Shown: in pieces, positions 43,142 to 52,068 of the stretch
How positions within the stretch are numbered: the first letter of the stretch is position 1
How the letters are laid out: each line of letters opens with the position of its first letter
Assembly (NCBI RefSeq): GCF_000014565.1
Contig: NC_008268.1
Location: forward strand, 372,001-436,000
Direction: 5' to 3'
Source of the DNA: Rhodococcus jostii RHA1
GTDB taxonomy: Bacteria > Actinomycetota > Actinomycetes > Mycobacteriales > Mycobacteriaceae
DNA length: 64,000 nt
Position numbers and translations under genes: made by a program
Notes under the pieces: model-generated
The model's input: the letters and a program-made list of their open reading frames with translations, nothing else
What the model was told of the DNA's origin: nothing
Database searches by the model: none

Positions 43142-45982
43142 TCAGTCCCGTCGGCGCGCAGCGTCGGCGTCGAGCTGCGCGGCGAGCAATTGCGCCAAGT
43201 GGTCACCGCGACGATCGGTCAGATCCGACAACTGGGTCCGGCAGGAGTAGCCGTCGGCCAGGATCGTGGTGTCCGCGTCCGCCCCGGCCACGGCGGGCAG
43301 GAGGTGCTGCTCGGCGACCGCCACCGACACCTCGTAATGCCCCTTCTCCACCCCGAAGTTGCCGGCCAATCCGCAGCATCCGCCCAGCCGCTGAACCTGC
43401 GCGCCTGCCCTCTCGAGAAGCTGAGCGTCCGGACTCCATCCCATCACCGAATGATGGTGGCAGTGCGGCTGCGCGACAACGGACTTGCCTTCGAGAGACG
43501 GCGGTTCCCACCCTCGGTCCGTCAACAGTTCCGCGAAGGTGCGGGTTGCGTCGGCGACCGGTTCGGCCGCCGACCTACCGAGCAGTTCCGCGGCGTCCGA
43601 GCGCAACACACCCGTGCAGGACGGCTCCATTCCGACGATCGGAATTCCGGCCGCGGCACTACCGGACAGTGCATCCACGGTGCGGCCGAGGATCTTCTTC
43701 GCCGCGGTGAGCTGCCCGGTGGAGATCCAGGTGAGCCCGCAACACTGCTGCTTGTCGGTCAGTTGCGGCCGGTAGCCGGCGGCCTCGAGCACCTGCACCG
43801 TGGCGTGCCCGACCTCGGGGGTGAAGTAGTTGGTGAACGAGTCCACGAACAGCAGCACCGGGTCACCGGTCGTGACGCGGTCGTTCTCCGTGGCCTTGAA
43901 CCAGGACCGGAACGTCTGCTTCGCGAACGGTGGGATGGTGCGGCGCTCGTCCACTCCGGCCGACGACAACGCCAGCGGTCCGATGCCGGGAACGCGCATC
44001 GCGGCGTTGACCAGACCGGGCGCGTGGCTGGCGATCTTCGCCCAGCGCGGAAGCCATCCCAGCGAGTAGTGCGAGGCGGGGCGGATGCGGCCCTTGTAGC
44101 TCTGGTGCAGCACTTCGGATTTGAACGCGGCCATGTCGACACCGGTCGGGCAGTCCGAGGAGCACCCCTTACAGGACAGACACAGGTCGAGGGCGTCGTG
44201 AACCTCGGGCGATCGCCAGCCACCGTCGATGTCGGTGCCGTTGATCATCTCCTGCAGCACGCGCGCCCGGCCGCGGGTAGAGTCCTTCTCCTCCCGGGTC
44301 GCATGATACGACGGACACATCACTGCCCCGGTGGCGGTGTTGTCGGCCCGGCATTTTCCGACGCCGGTGCAGCGGTGCACCGCCTGGGTGAAATCTCCGT
44401 CGTCGTGGTGGTAGGCCAGGGCCAGGTTGCGGCGCAGGAGTGGGGCTGCGGGAATGCGCAGGTCCGCGTCGACCGGGTGGGGGTCGACCACCACTCCGGG
44501 GTTGAGGATGTTGTCCGGGTCGAAGACGTGCTTGACGGCAGCAAAGAGTTTCATCGCGTCCGGTGAGTACATCAGTGGCAATAGTTCGCTGCGGGCGCGG
44601 CCGTCCCCGTGCTCACCGGACAGGGATCCGCCGTAGCCGGCGACGAGTGTGCTCGCCGCGACCAAGAAGTCCCGGAAGATGCCGTCGCCGCCGGGCTTGT
44701 CGAGCGGCCAATCGATGCGCACGTGCATGCATCCGTCACCGAAGTGCCCGTACGGCAAGCCGGTGACGTCGAATTCGTCCATCAGGGCGTCGAAGTCGCG
44801 TAGGTAGTTGCCCAGCATGGCCGGTGGCACGGCCGCATCCTCCCATCCCGCGTGTGCGGGAAGGCCGGCAGGACTGCGGCCGGCGAGTCCGGCACCATCG
44901 GCGCGAATCCGCCACAGCTGGGCGGTGCGCCCCTCGTCGGTGACCACGAGGCTGTCCACGGCTCCGCAGTCCCGTCCGACCTGCTGGGCCCTGGCGATCG
45001 TCTCGTCGAGGTCGTCGCCGACGACCTCGACGAACAACCAGGCCGCCCCCGCAGGCAACGGCGGAACCGCATCCGGGCCGCGGCGCTCGCGCACCACCTC
45101 GACGATCCGGGAATCGATACCCTCGCAGGCGGTCGGATCGAACTTCAGCACCAGCGGGGTCGCGTCACCCGCCGACGCGATGTCGGCGTACCCCAGCACG
45201 ACCAGGACGCGGTGGGCGGGCTCGGACACCAAGCGGACCGTCGCGCGGGTTGCCACCGCGAGGGTGCCCTCCGTGCCGACCAGCATGCGGGTCACGTCGA
45301 ACCGATTTTCCGGCAGCAGGTGTTCCAGGGCGTATCCGGACACCTGACGGCCGAATTGCCCGAGCTCGGTGCGAATGGTCGCCAAACCGGCGCGGGTGAC
45401 CTGCTGTAGTGCACTCAGCGCCGGGGAGGCCGTCACCTCGCCGGCCGAACCCAGTTGCAACGACTCCCCGGTCCCGGTCAGAACGTGCAGGCCCTTCACG
45501 TTGTCCGAGGTCCGGCCGTATCCGAGCGTGCGCGAACCGCAGGCATTGTTTCCGATCATGCCGCCGATGGTGCAGCGCGTAAACGTCGATGGGTCGGGCC
45601 CGAATCGTAGGCCGTGCGGTGCAACGGCCTGCTGCAGCACCGTCTGAATCGTGCCCGGCTCGACGGTGGCGGTCTGTGCGTCCCTGTCGATCGACAGCAC
45701 CCGGTTCATGTGCCGGCTGAAGTCGAGAATCAGTCCCGTCCCGACGGCGTTACCTGCAACGGAGGTGCCACCACCGCGAGAGGTCAGCGGCACGCCCTCT
45801 CGGCGGCACACCGCGAGGGCGGCAGCGACCTCGTCGGCGTGGCGCGGCCGCGCGACGACCAGCGGTCGCACCCGGTACAGGGACGCATCGGACGAATAGG
45901 CAGCGCGGGTGGTGCCGTCGGAGAGAACATCGCTCACTCCCGAACTGCGCAGCTCAGCGGCCAGTGATTCAGCGGAGATCAT
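43142..45982 (-). CDS. D-2-hydroxyglutarate dehydrogenase-like FAD/Fe-S oxidoreductase (YdiJ type)
   Basis: The protein of about 946 residues fuses an FAD-binding PCMH/FAD_oxidase_C half (PLTSRGGGTSVAGNAVGTGL, FGPDPSTFTRCTIGGMIGNNACGSRTLGYG) to a ferredoxin-type half. The two 4Fe-4S motifs are CTGVGKC with CPSYHATRE, and CLSCKGCSSDCPTG. Two CCG domains carry CCGLTW and GGCCGLAGNFG. E. coli YdiJ, of the same architecture, oxidises D-2-hydroxyglutarate to 2-oxoglutarate; here it would consume the HglS product. ATG at 45982 gives the family N-terminus (MISAESLAAELR) and almost touches the operator at 45984, so the transcript is either leaderless or starts further downstream. It is divergent from the GntR gene. 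Confidence 0.85.
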   Translation of the reverse strand: MISAESLAAELRSSGVSDVLSDGTTRAAYSSDASLYRVRPLVVARPRHADEVAAALAVCRREGVPLTSRGGGTSVAGNAVGTGLILDFSRHMNRVLSIDRDAQTATVEPGTIQTVLQQAVAPHGLRFGPDPSTFTRCTIGGMIGNNACGSRTLGYGRTSDNVKGLHVLTGTGESLQLGSAGEVTASPALSALQQVTRAGLATIRTELGQFGRQVSGYALEHLLPENRFDVTRMLVGTEGTLAVATRATVRLVSEPAHRVLVVLGYADIASAGDATPLVLKFDPTACEGIDSRIVEVVRERRGPDAVPPLPAGAAWLFVEVVGDDLDETIARAQQVGRDCGAVDSLVVTDEGRTAQLWRIRADGAGLAGRSPAGLPAHAGWEDAAVPPAMLGNYLRDFDALMDEFDVTGLPYGHFGDGCMHVRIDWPLDKPGGDGIFRDFLVAASTLVAGYGGSLSGEHGDGRARSELLPLMYSPDAMKLFAAVKHVFDPDNILNPGVVVDPHPVDADLRIPAAPLLRRNLALAYHHDDGDFTQAVHRCTGVGKCRADNTATGAVMCPSYHATREEKDSTRGRARVLQEMINGTDIDGGWRSPEVHDALDLCLSCKGCSSDCPTGVDMAAFKSEVLHQSYKGRIRPASHYSLGWLPRWAKIASHAPGLVNAAMRVPGIGPLALSSAGVDERRTIPPFAKQTFRSWFKATENDRVTTGDPVLLFVDSFTNYFTPEVGHATVQVLEAAGYRPQLTDKQQCCGLTWISTGQLTAAKKILGRTVDALSGSAAAGIPIVGMEPSCTGVLRSDAAELLGRSAAEPVADATRTFAELLTDRGWEPPSLEGKSVVAQPHCHHHSVMGWSPDAQLLERAGAQVQRLGGCCGLAGNFGVEKGHYEVSVAVAEQHLLPAVAGADADTTILADGYSCRTQLSDLTDRRGDHLAQLLAAQLDADAARRRD

Positions 45983-45983
45983 T

Positions 45984-46015
45984 CGTAGCATGCTACATGC
46001 ACCTAGCATGCTACG
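45984..46015. promoter_or_regulatory. Double TAGCATGCTA operator between the dehydrogenase and gntR
   Basis: CGTAGCATGCTA (45984-45995) and TAGCATGCTACG (46004-46015) form a large inverted repeat of two palindromes with an 8-bp spacer, in the 61-bp divergent gap. This is the expected layout for an FCD-type GntR autoregulatory site controlling both directions. Confidence 0.75.
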
Positions 46016-46043
46016 AACAGCCCCGTGTTGTTACAGTGATCGG

Positions 46044-46772
46044 GTGGCAGACGAAGCGCTCGAACTCGAACCGCTCACCCCGTTCGCGGGACGACGGATG
46101 GAGCAGGCGATCGCGGCGGTGCGGGCGGCCATCGACGACGGCCGCATGAAACCGGGAGTGAAGTACTCGGTCTACCAACTCGCCGAGGGTCTGGGCATCT
46201 CCCGAACCCCGGTGCGGGACGCTTTGCTGCGCCTGGAAGAAGTGGGAGTCATCAAGTTCGAAGCACGCCAGGGCTTCCGCATTCTTCTCCCCCAGCCGAA
46301 GGAGATCGCGGAGATCTTCGCAGTCCGGTTGGCCCTGGAACTACCCGCGGTCCGCAAGGCCGCAGCCGTGGCCGACCCCACGCTCTCGGATGCACTGCAG
46401 CGGCAACGACGCCTGATGCAGGACGCCGCCGCCGGCGGCGACGAACACGAGTTCGCCCATCATGATCTCGGGCTTCACGACCTGATTCTCGACGCCGCCG
46501 ACAACGCCCGAGCCCGCGCGATCGTCAAGACCCTTCGCGAGACCACCCGGCTACTCGGGGCCAACACCGCCGACAAGACCAGAACACTCACCGACATCGA
46601 CGACGAGCATGCGCCCATCATCGATGCCATCATCGCCGGGGACCCCGACGGAGCCGAAGCCGCCATGCGCGTTCATCTGGTCAACACCGGGAAACTCCTT
46701 GTCGCCCAAGCTGTTCTCAGCGAAAACTCCGGCCTCTCCGTCGACGAGATCTGGTCTGCCGTCATCTCCTGA
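46044..46772 (+). CDS. GntR-family regulator (FadR/FCD type)
   Basis: The regulator has about 242 residues from GTG at 46044, chosen because the earlier in-frame start would read through the operator and the divergent gene. Its winged helix is AIAAVRAAIDDGRMKPGVKYSVYQLAEGLGISRTPVRDALLRLEEVGVIKFEARQGFRI. The all-helical FCD domain has the metal/carboxylate-binding His pattern (EFAHHDLGLHDLIL, DDEHAPIIDAI, AMRVHLVNTG). FCD regulators bind 2-hydroxy acids such as lactate, glycolate or 2-hydroxyglutarate. Its divergent partner oxidises such an acid, so D-2-hydroxyglutarate is a sensible effector guess. Confidence 0.88.
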   Translation: MADEALELEPLTPFAGRRMEQAIAAVRAAIDDGRMKPGVKYSVYQLAEGLGISRTPVRDALLRLEEVGVIKFEARQGFRILLPQPKEIAEIFAVRLALELPAVRKAAAVADPTLSDALQRQRRLMQDAAAGGDEHEFAHHDLGLHDLILDAADNARARAIVKTLRETTRLLGANTADKTRTLTDIDDEHAPIIDAIIAGDPDGAEAAMRVHLVNTGKLLVAQAVLSENSGLSVDEIWSAVIS

Positions 46773-46780
46773 CCAACGCG

Positions 46781-48499
46781 TCACCCCTGCCGCGGCTTCT
46801 CCGGGGTCGCGCGCCGGTGCACGGCAAGTTGCAGTGCGAACAGGAGCCGGTCGGCGGCGTCCTGCAGACCGATCCCGATGATCTCTTCCACTCGGCGGAT
46901 CCGGTACCGCAGCGTGTTGGGATGCACGCTCAGTGCGGCAGCGGCATTACGAACGTCCCCGTGCTCGGCGAGGTAGGTCTCGGCGCTCTCGCACAGGTTG
47001 GAACCATGCTTGCGGTCGTACTCGTACAGCGCATCGACGCGCGGATCGTGCAGTTCCGGGTGTTCGCCGACGAGGTCGAGGATCTCCCCGAGCAGCACCG
47101 CGGTGCGGGATTCGGCGAGCGTGGTCACCCGCCCCTCCGGGAACGTGGCGGCAGTGCCGTCGAGAACCCGGTCGACCTCGACCCGTGCCGCGGCCACCTG
47201 CGCGAGGTCGGGAACCGGAACTGCGATCGCGGCCCGCAGCACGATCGACCGCTTGGCCTCGAACTGGTCGACGAGCTGCCGCGTCCAGGCGGTGACGCCC
47301 GCAGCGGACTTGTAGCGAGGAAGGAGCACATAGGCGCGATCACCGATCACAGTGGCGACCGAATGGCGGCTGAACGAGCTCGCGTGCAGGCGGAGCATGC
47401 TGCCCATACCGGCGAACTCGCCGGTGGCCGTCGAGCTCTCCGAGCCGGTCGGCGCGAAACCGACGACAGCGGCCGCGCCGCTCATCGGCAAGTTCAGGGC
47501 GCTGGCCACAGAGGGAACATCGACGCCCCCACCACGCGCACCGAACAACCGTTGGACCAGCAGCCCCTCGGTGGAGGGGGCGTTGAGACTTCGGGTGATG
47601 ATCCGGGCTGCGATCGCCGAAGCGCCGCGCAACACGTCCACCGCATCCGGATTGAACGATGCGTCGCCCTGTTGCACCCAGATCGAACCGAGAAGCCGCG
47701 GTGCAGTCGAGGTGTCCTCGGTGGACTGGCGGATGCTGACCACCAGGCGCCGCTTGGTGGCGAGTTCCTCGTGCGCGGGCACGTCGATGACCTCGTCGCC
47801 TTCACGGAGCCGGTCGAACACTCCCCACTTCTGCAGTGTCCGCAGGTAATCGCGTGGGCCCTCACGGCCGAGGATCGACAAGGCGCGCAGTTCGTCCGCC
47901 GCTTCGTCGGAGGCAGAGTATGCGAGCACCTTCGACTGGGCGTCCTCGATCGAGACCATCCCCCCGGCGTTCTGGGCGACGATCTGCGCGAGGCCGAACA
48001 GGTCGGTGTCCGTGGCAAGCAGATCCGGGTCCGCAGGTGCGCCACGCCCGCGGCGAGAGCGGTCGAGCATGCGCTGGACCAGCGGGAACACGTGATCCCA
48101 CCGGGCCTTCGGGTGCACCGCCACGAGGGCGACGCCGGCACGGTGCGCCGCCGCCTGCACTGCGCTCGACTCGTGCGCCGTCTTCGACATCACCGCATGC
48201 GGCCGGTGCCGGCGCGCCCGCCCGGAGACGTCGTCGAACCAGCGCACGGCGTCGGCGTCGGCAACCCCTACATGGAGATACAAGTCCTGCATCGGAGATT
48301 GCGATTCGGTTTCGACCGTCAGGTCGGAGCTGTCGACGAGTGCCACCGATGCAACGGCGACGTCGTCACCCGCGGGAGCGTCGATCAGCTCGACGACCGC
48401 GGTGTCGAGAGCACGGAGAAGCTCACGCAGCGTGATGGTTTCGGCAGAAGTTACGGGCGCCGCGGCTGCTGTGGCAGGACTTCGATTTCCGGAAGGCAC
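46781..48499 (-). CDS. PucR-family regulator of proline catabolism (PruR-like)
   Basis: The 572-residue regulator (GTG start at 48499) has an N-terminal PucR-like sensor region (TITLRELLRALDTAVVELIDAP, DLYLHVGVADADAVRWFDD) and a middle GAF/CdaR region (MVSIEDAQSKVLAYSASDEAADELRALSILGR). The C-terminal HTH_30 carries LCESAETYLAEHGDVRNAAAALSVHPNTLRYRIRRVEEIIGIGL. It is divergent from pruA-putB over 162 bp, an arrangement found in mycobacteria and relatives, where the PucR protein activates the two genes in the presence of proline. Confidence 0.87.
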   Translation of the reverse strand: MPSGNRSPATAAAAPVTSAETITLRELLRALDTAVVELIDAPAGDDVAVASVALVDSSDLTVETESQSPMQDLYLHVGVADADAVRWFDDVSGRARRHRPHAVMSKTAHESSAVQAAAHRAGVALVAVHPKARWDHVFPLVQRMLDRSRRGRGAPADPDLLATDTDLFGLAQIVAQNAGGMVSIEDAQSKVLAYSASDEAADELRALSILGREGPRDYLRTLQKWGVFDRLREGDEVIDVPAHEELATKRRLVVSIRQSTEDTSTAPRLLGSIWVQQGDASFNPDAVDVLRGASAIAARIITRSLNAPSTEGLLVQRLFGARGGGVDVPSVASALNLPMSGAAAVVGFAPTGSESSTATGEFAGMGSMLRLHASSFSRHSVATVIGDRAYVLLPRYKSAAGVTAWTRQLVDQFEAKRSIVLRAAIAVPVPDLAQVAAARVEVDRVLDGTAATFPEGRVTTLAESRTAVLLGEILDLVGEHPELHDPRVDALYEYDRKHGSNLCESAETYLAEHGDVRNAAAALSVHPNTLRYRIRRVEEIIGIGLQDAADRLLFALQLAVHRRATPEKPRQG

Positions 48500-48534
48500 C
48501 GGCCTCGCTCCGTTCGGAAGGTGAGAACAGGTTT

Positions 48535-48578
48535 AGCCAACAGTACAACCTTCATCAGCATTTATTGTCCGGTTGGCT
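48535..48578. promoter_or_regulatory. Inverted repeat in the pruA control region
   Basis: AGCCAAC (48535-48541) and GTTGGCT (48572-48578) form a 7-bp inverted repeat with 30 bp between the arms, within the pucR/pruA divergent gap. It is a candidate PucR-type activator site. The arms are short, so chance is possible. Confidence 0.35.
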
Positions 48579-48661
48579 CAATAACTCGGCTCTGTTCTGG
48601 TGTTGACTACGTCTAGTTCGAGCGGCGGTTCCTTCGCCGCCACACCCCCGTAGGAGGTTCC

Positions 48662-50317
48662 ATGGACGCCGTCACCACCACGCCCCAGCCGATCAACGAG
48701 CCGGTGGGCTCCTTCGCACCGGGGAGCGCCGAGCGCGCCCGACTGCAGGCGAAGTTGGCCGAGCTGGATTCGAATCCCACCGAGATCCACCACGTCATCG
48801 GCGGTGCGCACCGGCGCGGCAACGGCCCCGCGATCGACGTCGTGCAGCCGCACCGGCACGCCGCGGTCCTGGGCACCTTCACCAATGCCGGCGCCCAGGA
48901 CATCCAGGATGCCGTTGCAGCCGCCACCGCCGCCGCCCCGGCCTGGCGGGCACTGTCCTTCGAGGACCGCGCCGCAGTGTTCCTGCGCGCGGCCGACCTG
49001 CTGTCCGGACCGTGGCGTGAAACCCTCGCCGCCGCAACCATGCTCGGCCAGTCCAAGACCGCGTACCAGGCCGAGATCGACACCCCGTGCGAACTGATCG
49101 ACTTCTGGCGCTTCAACGTCCAGTTCGCCCGGCAGATCCTCGCCGACCAGCCGATCTCCTCTCCCGGCGTGTGGAACAAGCTCGAATACCGCTCCCTCGA
49201 GGGCTTCGTCTACGCCATCACCCCGTTCAACTTCACCGCCATCGCCGGGAACCTGCCCACCGCACCCGCCCTGATGGGCAACACCGTGGTGTGGAAGCCG
49301 TCGCAGACCCAGGCCGTCGCCGCGTACTGGACGATGAAACTGCTCGAGGCCGCAGGCCTGCCACCCGGCGTGATCAACCTCGTCAACGGCCCCGGCGCCG
49401 AGGTCTCCGACATCGTTCTCGCCGACCCCCGCCTGGCCGGGATCCACTTCACCGGGTCCACCGCCACCTTCCAGCACCTGTGGCGACAGGTCGGCGACAA
49501 CATCTCGAACTACAACAGCTACCCACGCCTGGTCGGCGAAACCGGCGGCAAGGACTTCGTCCTCGCCCACAGCTCCGCCAACCCCGACACCCTCACCACC
49601 GCCCTGCTGCGCGGCGCGTTCGACTACCAGGGACAGAAATGCTCCGCGGCCTCCCGCGCGTTCGTCCCGAAGTCGGTGTGGGCGAAGATGGGCAACGACT
49701 TCATCGAGAAGGCCTCGACGCTGAAATACGGGGATGTCACCGACTTCTCGAACTTCGGTGGCGCCGTCATCGACCAGCGGGCCTTCGACCGCAACGCCGA
49801 CGCCATCGCCCGCGCCAAGGCCACCCCCAGCCTGACCATCGCCGCCGGCGGCCACGTCGACGACAGCGTCGGCTACTTCGTCGACCCCACCGTCCTGCTC
49901 GGTGACGACCCCACCGACGAGGCCTTCCGCACCGAATACTTCGGACCGATCCTGTCCGTCCACGTCTACGACGACTCCGCCGCCGGATCGTTCGACAAGG
50001 TCCTCGACCTGGTCGACAAGGGGTCCGCCTACGCGCTGACCGGCTCGATCATCGCCGACGACCGCACCGCGATCGCCCAGGCCACCGACGACCTGCGATT
50101 CGCGGCCGGCAACTTCTACATCAACGACAAGCCCACCGGCGCCGTCGTCGGACAGCAACCCTTCGGAGGAGCCCGCGCGTCGGGCACCAACGACAAGGCC
50201 GGCTCCCCGCAGAACCTCCTGCGCTGGGCCTCCGCCCGCACCATCAAGGAAACGTTCGTCCCGGCCACCGACCACCACTACCCCCACCAGGCCGCCGACT
50301 CCTCCGAGGACATCTGA
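48662..50317 (+). CDS. pruA: L-glutamate gamma-semialdehyde (1-pyrroline-5-carboxylate) dehydrogenase
   Basis: The 551-residue ALDH4-type enzyme oxidises glutamate semialdehyde to glutamate with NAD+, the second step of proline breakdown. AITPFNFTAIAGNLPTAPALMGNTVVWKPS, HFTGSTATFQHLWRQVG and the Glu motif LVGETGGKDFVLAHSSA are present. The catalytic Cys lies in FDYQGQKCSAASRAFVP, and PFGGARASGTNDKAGSPQNLLRW is at the C-terminus. The length is normal for stand-alone actinobacterial PruA. GTAGGAGG precedes the ATG. The stop overlaps the putB start (TGATG), giving translational coupling. Confidence 0.95.
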   Translation: MDAVTTTPQPINEPVGSFAPGSAERARLQAKLAELDSNPTEIHHVIGGAHRRGNGPAIDVVQPHRHAAVLGTFTNAGAQDIQDAVAAATAAAPAWRALSFEDRAAVFLRAADLLSGPWRETLAAATMLGQSKTAYQAEIDTPCELIDFWRFNVQFARQILADQPISSPGVWNKLEYRSLEGFVYAITPFNFTAIAGNLPTAPALMGNTVVWKPSQTQAVAAYWTMKLLEAAGLPPGVINLVNGPGAEVSDIVLADPRLAGIHFTGSTATFQHLWRQVGDNISNYNSYPRLVGETGGKDFVLAHSSANPDTLTTALLRGAFDYQGQKCSAASRAFVPKSVWAKMGNDFIEKASTLKYGDVTDFSNFGGAVIDQRAFDRNADAIARAKATPSLTIAAGGHVDDSVGYFVDPTVLLGDDPTDEAFRTEYFGPILSVHVYDDSAAGSFDKVLDLVDKGSAYALTGSIIADDRTAIAQATDDLRFAAGNFYINDKPTGAVVGQQPFGGARASGTNDKAGSPQNLLRWASARTIKETFVPATDHHYPHQAADSSEDI

Positions 50318-51282
50318 TGGCGGCCGCGGATCTGTTGCGGCCCGCCCTGCTCGCCGCAGCCCGCTCGCCGCGGATGGAACGCACGGTCAGTCGCATTCCG
50401 GTGACCAAGAGCCTCGTCGACCGGTTCGTCGCCGGCGAGACCGAGGATCAGGCGGTGGCCGCGACCACCGGTATCCTCGACTCCGGCCGCTACATCAGCA
50501 TCGACTACCTCGGCGAAGACACCACCGATCTCGGGCGGGCCTCCGGCACCGTGTCGCATTACCTGACGCTGTTGTCGTCGCTGGCGCAGCGTGCCCCGGC
50601 CACTGACTCCGGCGGTCGGCCGCGCAGCATCGAGGTCTCACTGAAGCTGTCCGCGCTCGGACAGTTCCTTCCCCGGGACGGTCACAACGTGGCACTCGAG
50701 AATGCCCACAAGATCTGTACCGCGGCCGAGGAAGCCGGCGTCTGGGTCACGGTCGACGCCGAGGACCACACCACCACCGACTCGACCCTGTCGATCGTGG
50801 GAGAGCTCCGCGAGGACTTTCCCACTCTCGGCACCGTGCTGCAGGCCTACCTGAAGCGCACCGAAGCGGATTGCCGGGACCTTTCCGGGCCCGGATCGCG
50901 GATCCGGTTGTGCAAGGGCGCGTACAAGGAACCCGCATCTGTTGCCTACCAAGGTAAGCCCGCGGTCGACGAGGCTTACCTGCGGTGTCTGCGGATCCTG
51001 ATGAACGGCGAGGGCTACCCGATGGTCGCCTCCCACGACCCGGCCATGGTCGACGCCGCGCTGACGCAGGCGAAGGCCACGGGTCGCACCACCGACGAGT
51101 TCGAGATCCAGATGCTCCACGGCATCCGGGACACCGAGCAGTTGCGTCTGGTCGAGCAGCAGCAACACGTGCGGGTCTATCTGCCCTACGGCGAGCAGTG
51201 GTACGGCTACTTCATGCGCCGTCTCGCCGAACGCCCCGCCAACCTGGCCTTCTTTCTCAGGTCACTGACCTCGACGAAGTAA
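50317..51282 (+). CDS. putB: Proline dehydrogenase
   Basis: The 321-residue FAD-dependent proline dehydrogenase oxidises L-proline to 1-pyrroline-5-carboxylate. It is a beta/alpha barrel with EVSLKLSALGQF, VTVDAEDHTTTDSTL, the FAD site RLCKGAYKEPASVAYQGK and VASHDPAMVDAAL. The family signature IQMLHGIRDTEQLRL is followed by VYLPYGEQWYGYFMRRLAERPANL, whose two arginines bind the proline carboxylate. Size matches monofunctional PutB/PruB. It is coupled to pruA. Confidence 0.95.
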   Translation: MAAADLLRPALLAAARSPRMERTVSRIPVTKSLVDRFVAGETEDQAVAATTGILDSGRYISIDYLGEDTTDLGRASGTVSHYLTLLSSLAQRAPATDSGGRPRSIEVSLKLSALGQFLPRDGHNVALENAHKICTAAEEAGVWVTVDAEDHTTTDSTLSIVGELREDFPTLGTVLQAYLKRTEADCRDLSGPGSRIRLCKGAYKEPASVAYQGKPAVDEAYLRCLRILMNGEGYPMVASHDPAMVDAALTQAKATGRTTDEFEIQMLHGIRDTEQLRLVEQQQHVRVYLPYGEQWYGYFMRRLAERPANLAFFLRSLTSTK

Positions 51283-51334
51283 CGGCTCGGGACGCCGTCG
51301 CGGTACGCCAGGCAGGAGCGACTCCCACCGCATC

Positions 51335-51735
51335 TCACGCGATGCCCGGTTGCTCCGGCGCGCCTTCGCCCGCGCCGCCCGCCCGGGTGAAGAACGAGAC
51401 GCGGCCGTTGGTCTCGAGCACAGCAAGCTCGATTTCGTCGAACCGGCGGATGCCCTTCTGCCGGGCATCCGCCATCAGGTCGTCCAGCGATATTCGCTCG
51501 GTGCGTAGACGCTGCAGGTCGGGTATCCCGCCACGAACGATGATGACGGGAACACCGTGCGTGACCCCACGCACGCGGGGGAATCGCGCATTCGCCCATG
51601 CCAGGGCCAGTGTGAGCAGGGCGAACACTCCGACCGCGAGGACTGCGGACGTCACGGAGTAGTCCTGTTGCGTCACACCCTGCTGAAAGAGGTCGCCCAT
51701 GACGACAGGACCGCCGCACGGATCACGATCTCCAT
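51335..51735 (-). pseudogene. DUF421 (YetF-like) membrane protein with internal deletion
   Basis: The start (ATG 51735, MEIVIRAAV) and the later part (VMGDLFQQGVTQQDYSVTSAVLAVGVFALLTLALAWANARFPRVRG, then GVPVIIVRGGIPDLQRLRTERISLDDLMADARQKGI to 51335) are typical of DUF421 proteins. The piece between them is missing: the first TM segment and the loop that in the family reads like GRKELSELSAFEMILL. The join also changes the frame. The remaining downstream frame (51335-51700) could still start at an internal ATG, but would lack one membrane segment. An inactive or altered gene is likely. Confidence 0.75.
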
Positions 51736-51890
51736 CAGGGCACCAGCCAGGTTGTGAACTCCAGGGTGACCACGTCGACTCCCTTCTCGGACACCGACAC
51801 CGATCCCGAGTGGCCGAGCTGACTCGAAGGCTGAATGTAGGCGTCGAAGCCCAGGGTGAGTGTGTCTCCGGGCGGTGGATCGATCGTCAT
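51735..51890 (-). CDS. Small ORF coupled to the DUF421 remnant
   Basis: A 51-residue frame from ATG 51890 (MTIDPPPGDTLTLGFDAYIQ, ending VVTLEFTTWLVP) has a stop that overlaps the DUF421 start (TGATG). No family is recognised. It may be the C-terminus of a longer decayed gene, since the same frame is open to 52268. The stretch 51891-52068 upstream shows nothing else. Confidence 0.35.
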   Translation of the reverse strand: MTIDPPPGDTLTLGFDAYIQPSSQLGHSGSVSVSEKGVDVVTLEFTTWLVP

Positions 51891-52068
51891 GTAGGTCCGC
51901 GAAGCGTCGCTGGTTTCTGCGGACGGCTCCGGTGTATCCCTGGGTCTCGAACACGTCGAAATTAACTGCGCGCGACTGCACTGCACACGAGGCGTTGTTT
52001 GATTCGCTTGTGGCACGGGTAGGCGGAAGATGCAGCAGCGTCGATGTTTCGGATGGGAGGAACACGAG

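Noticed and set aside
43142..44566. Long plus-strand frame opposite the D-2-hydroxyglutarate dehydrogenase
   Set aside because: Shadow of the minus-strand gene; no recognisable domains.
48578..50287. Minus-strand 569-residue frame across pruA
   Set aside because: Low-complexity Gly/Asp/Val-rich shadow of pruA without family features.
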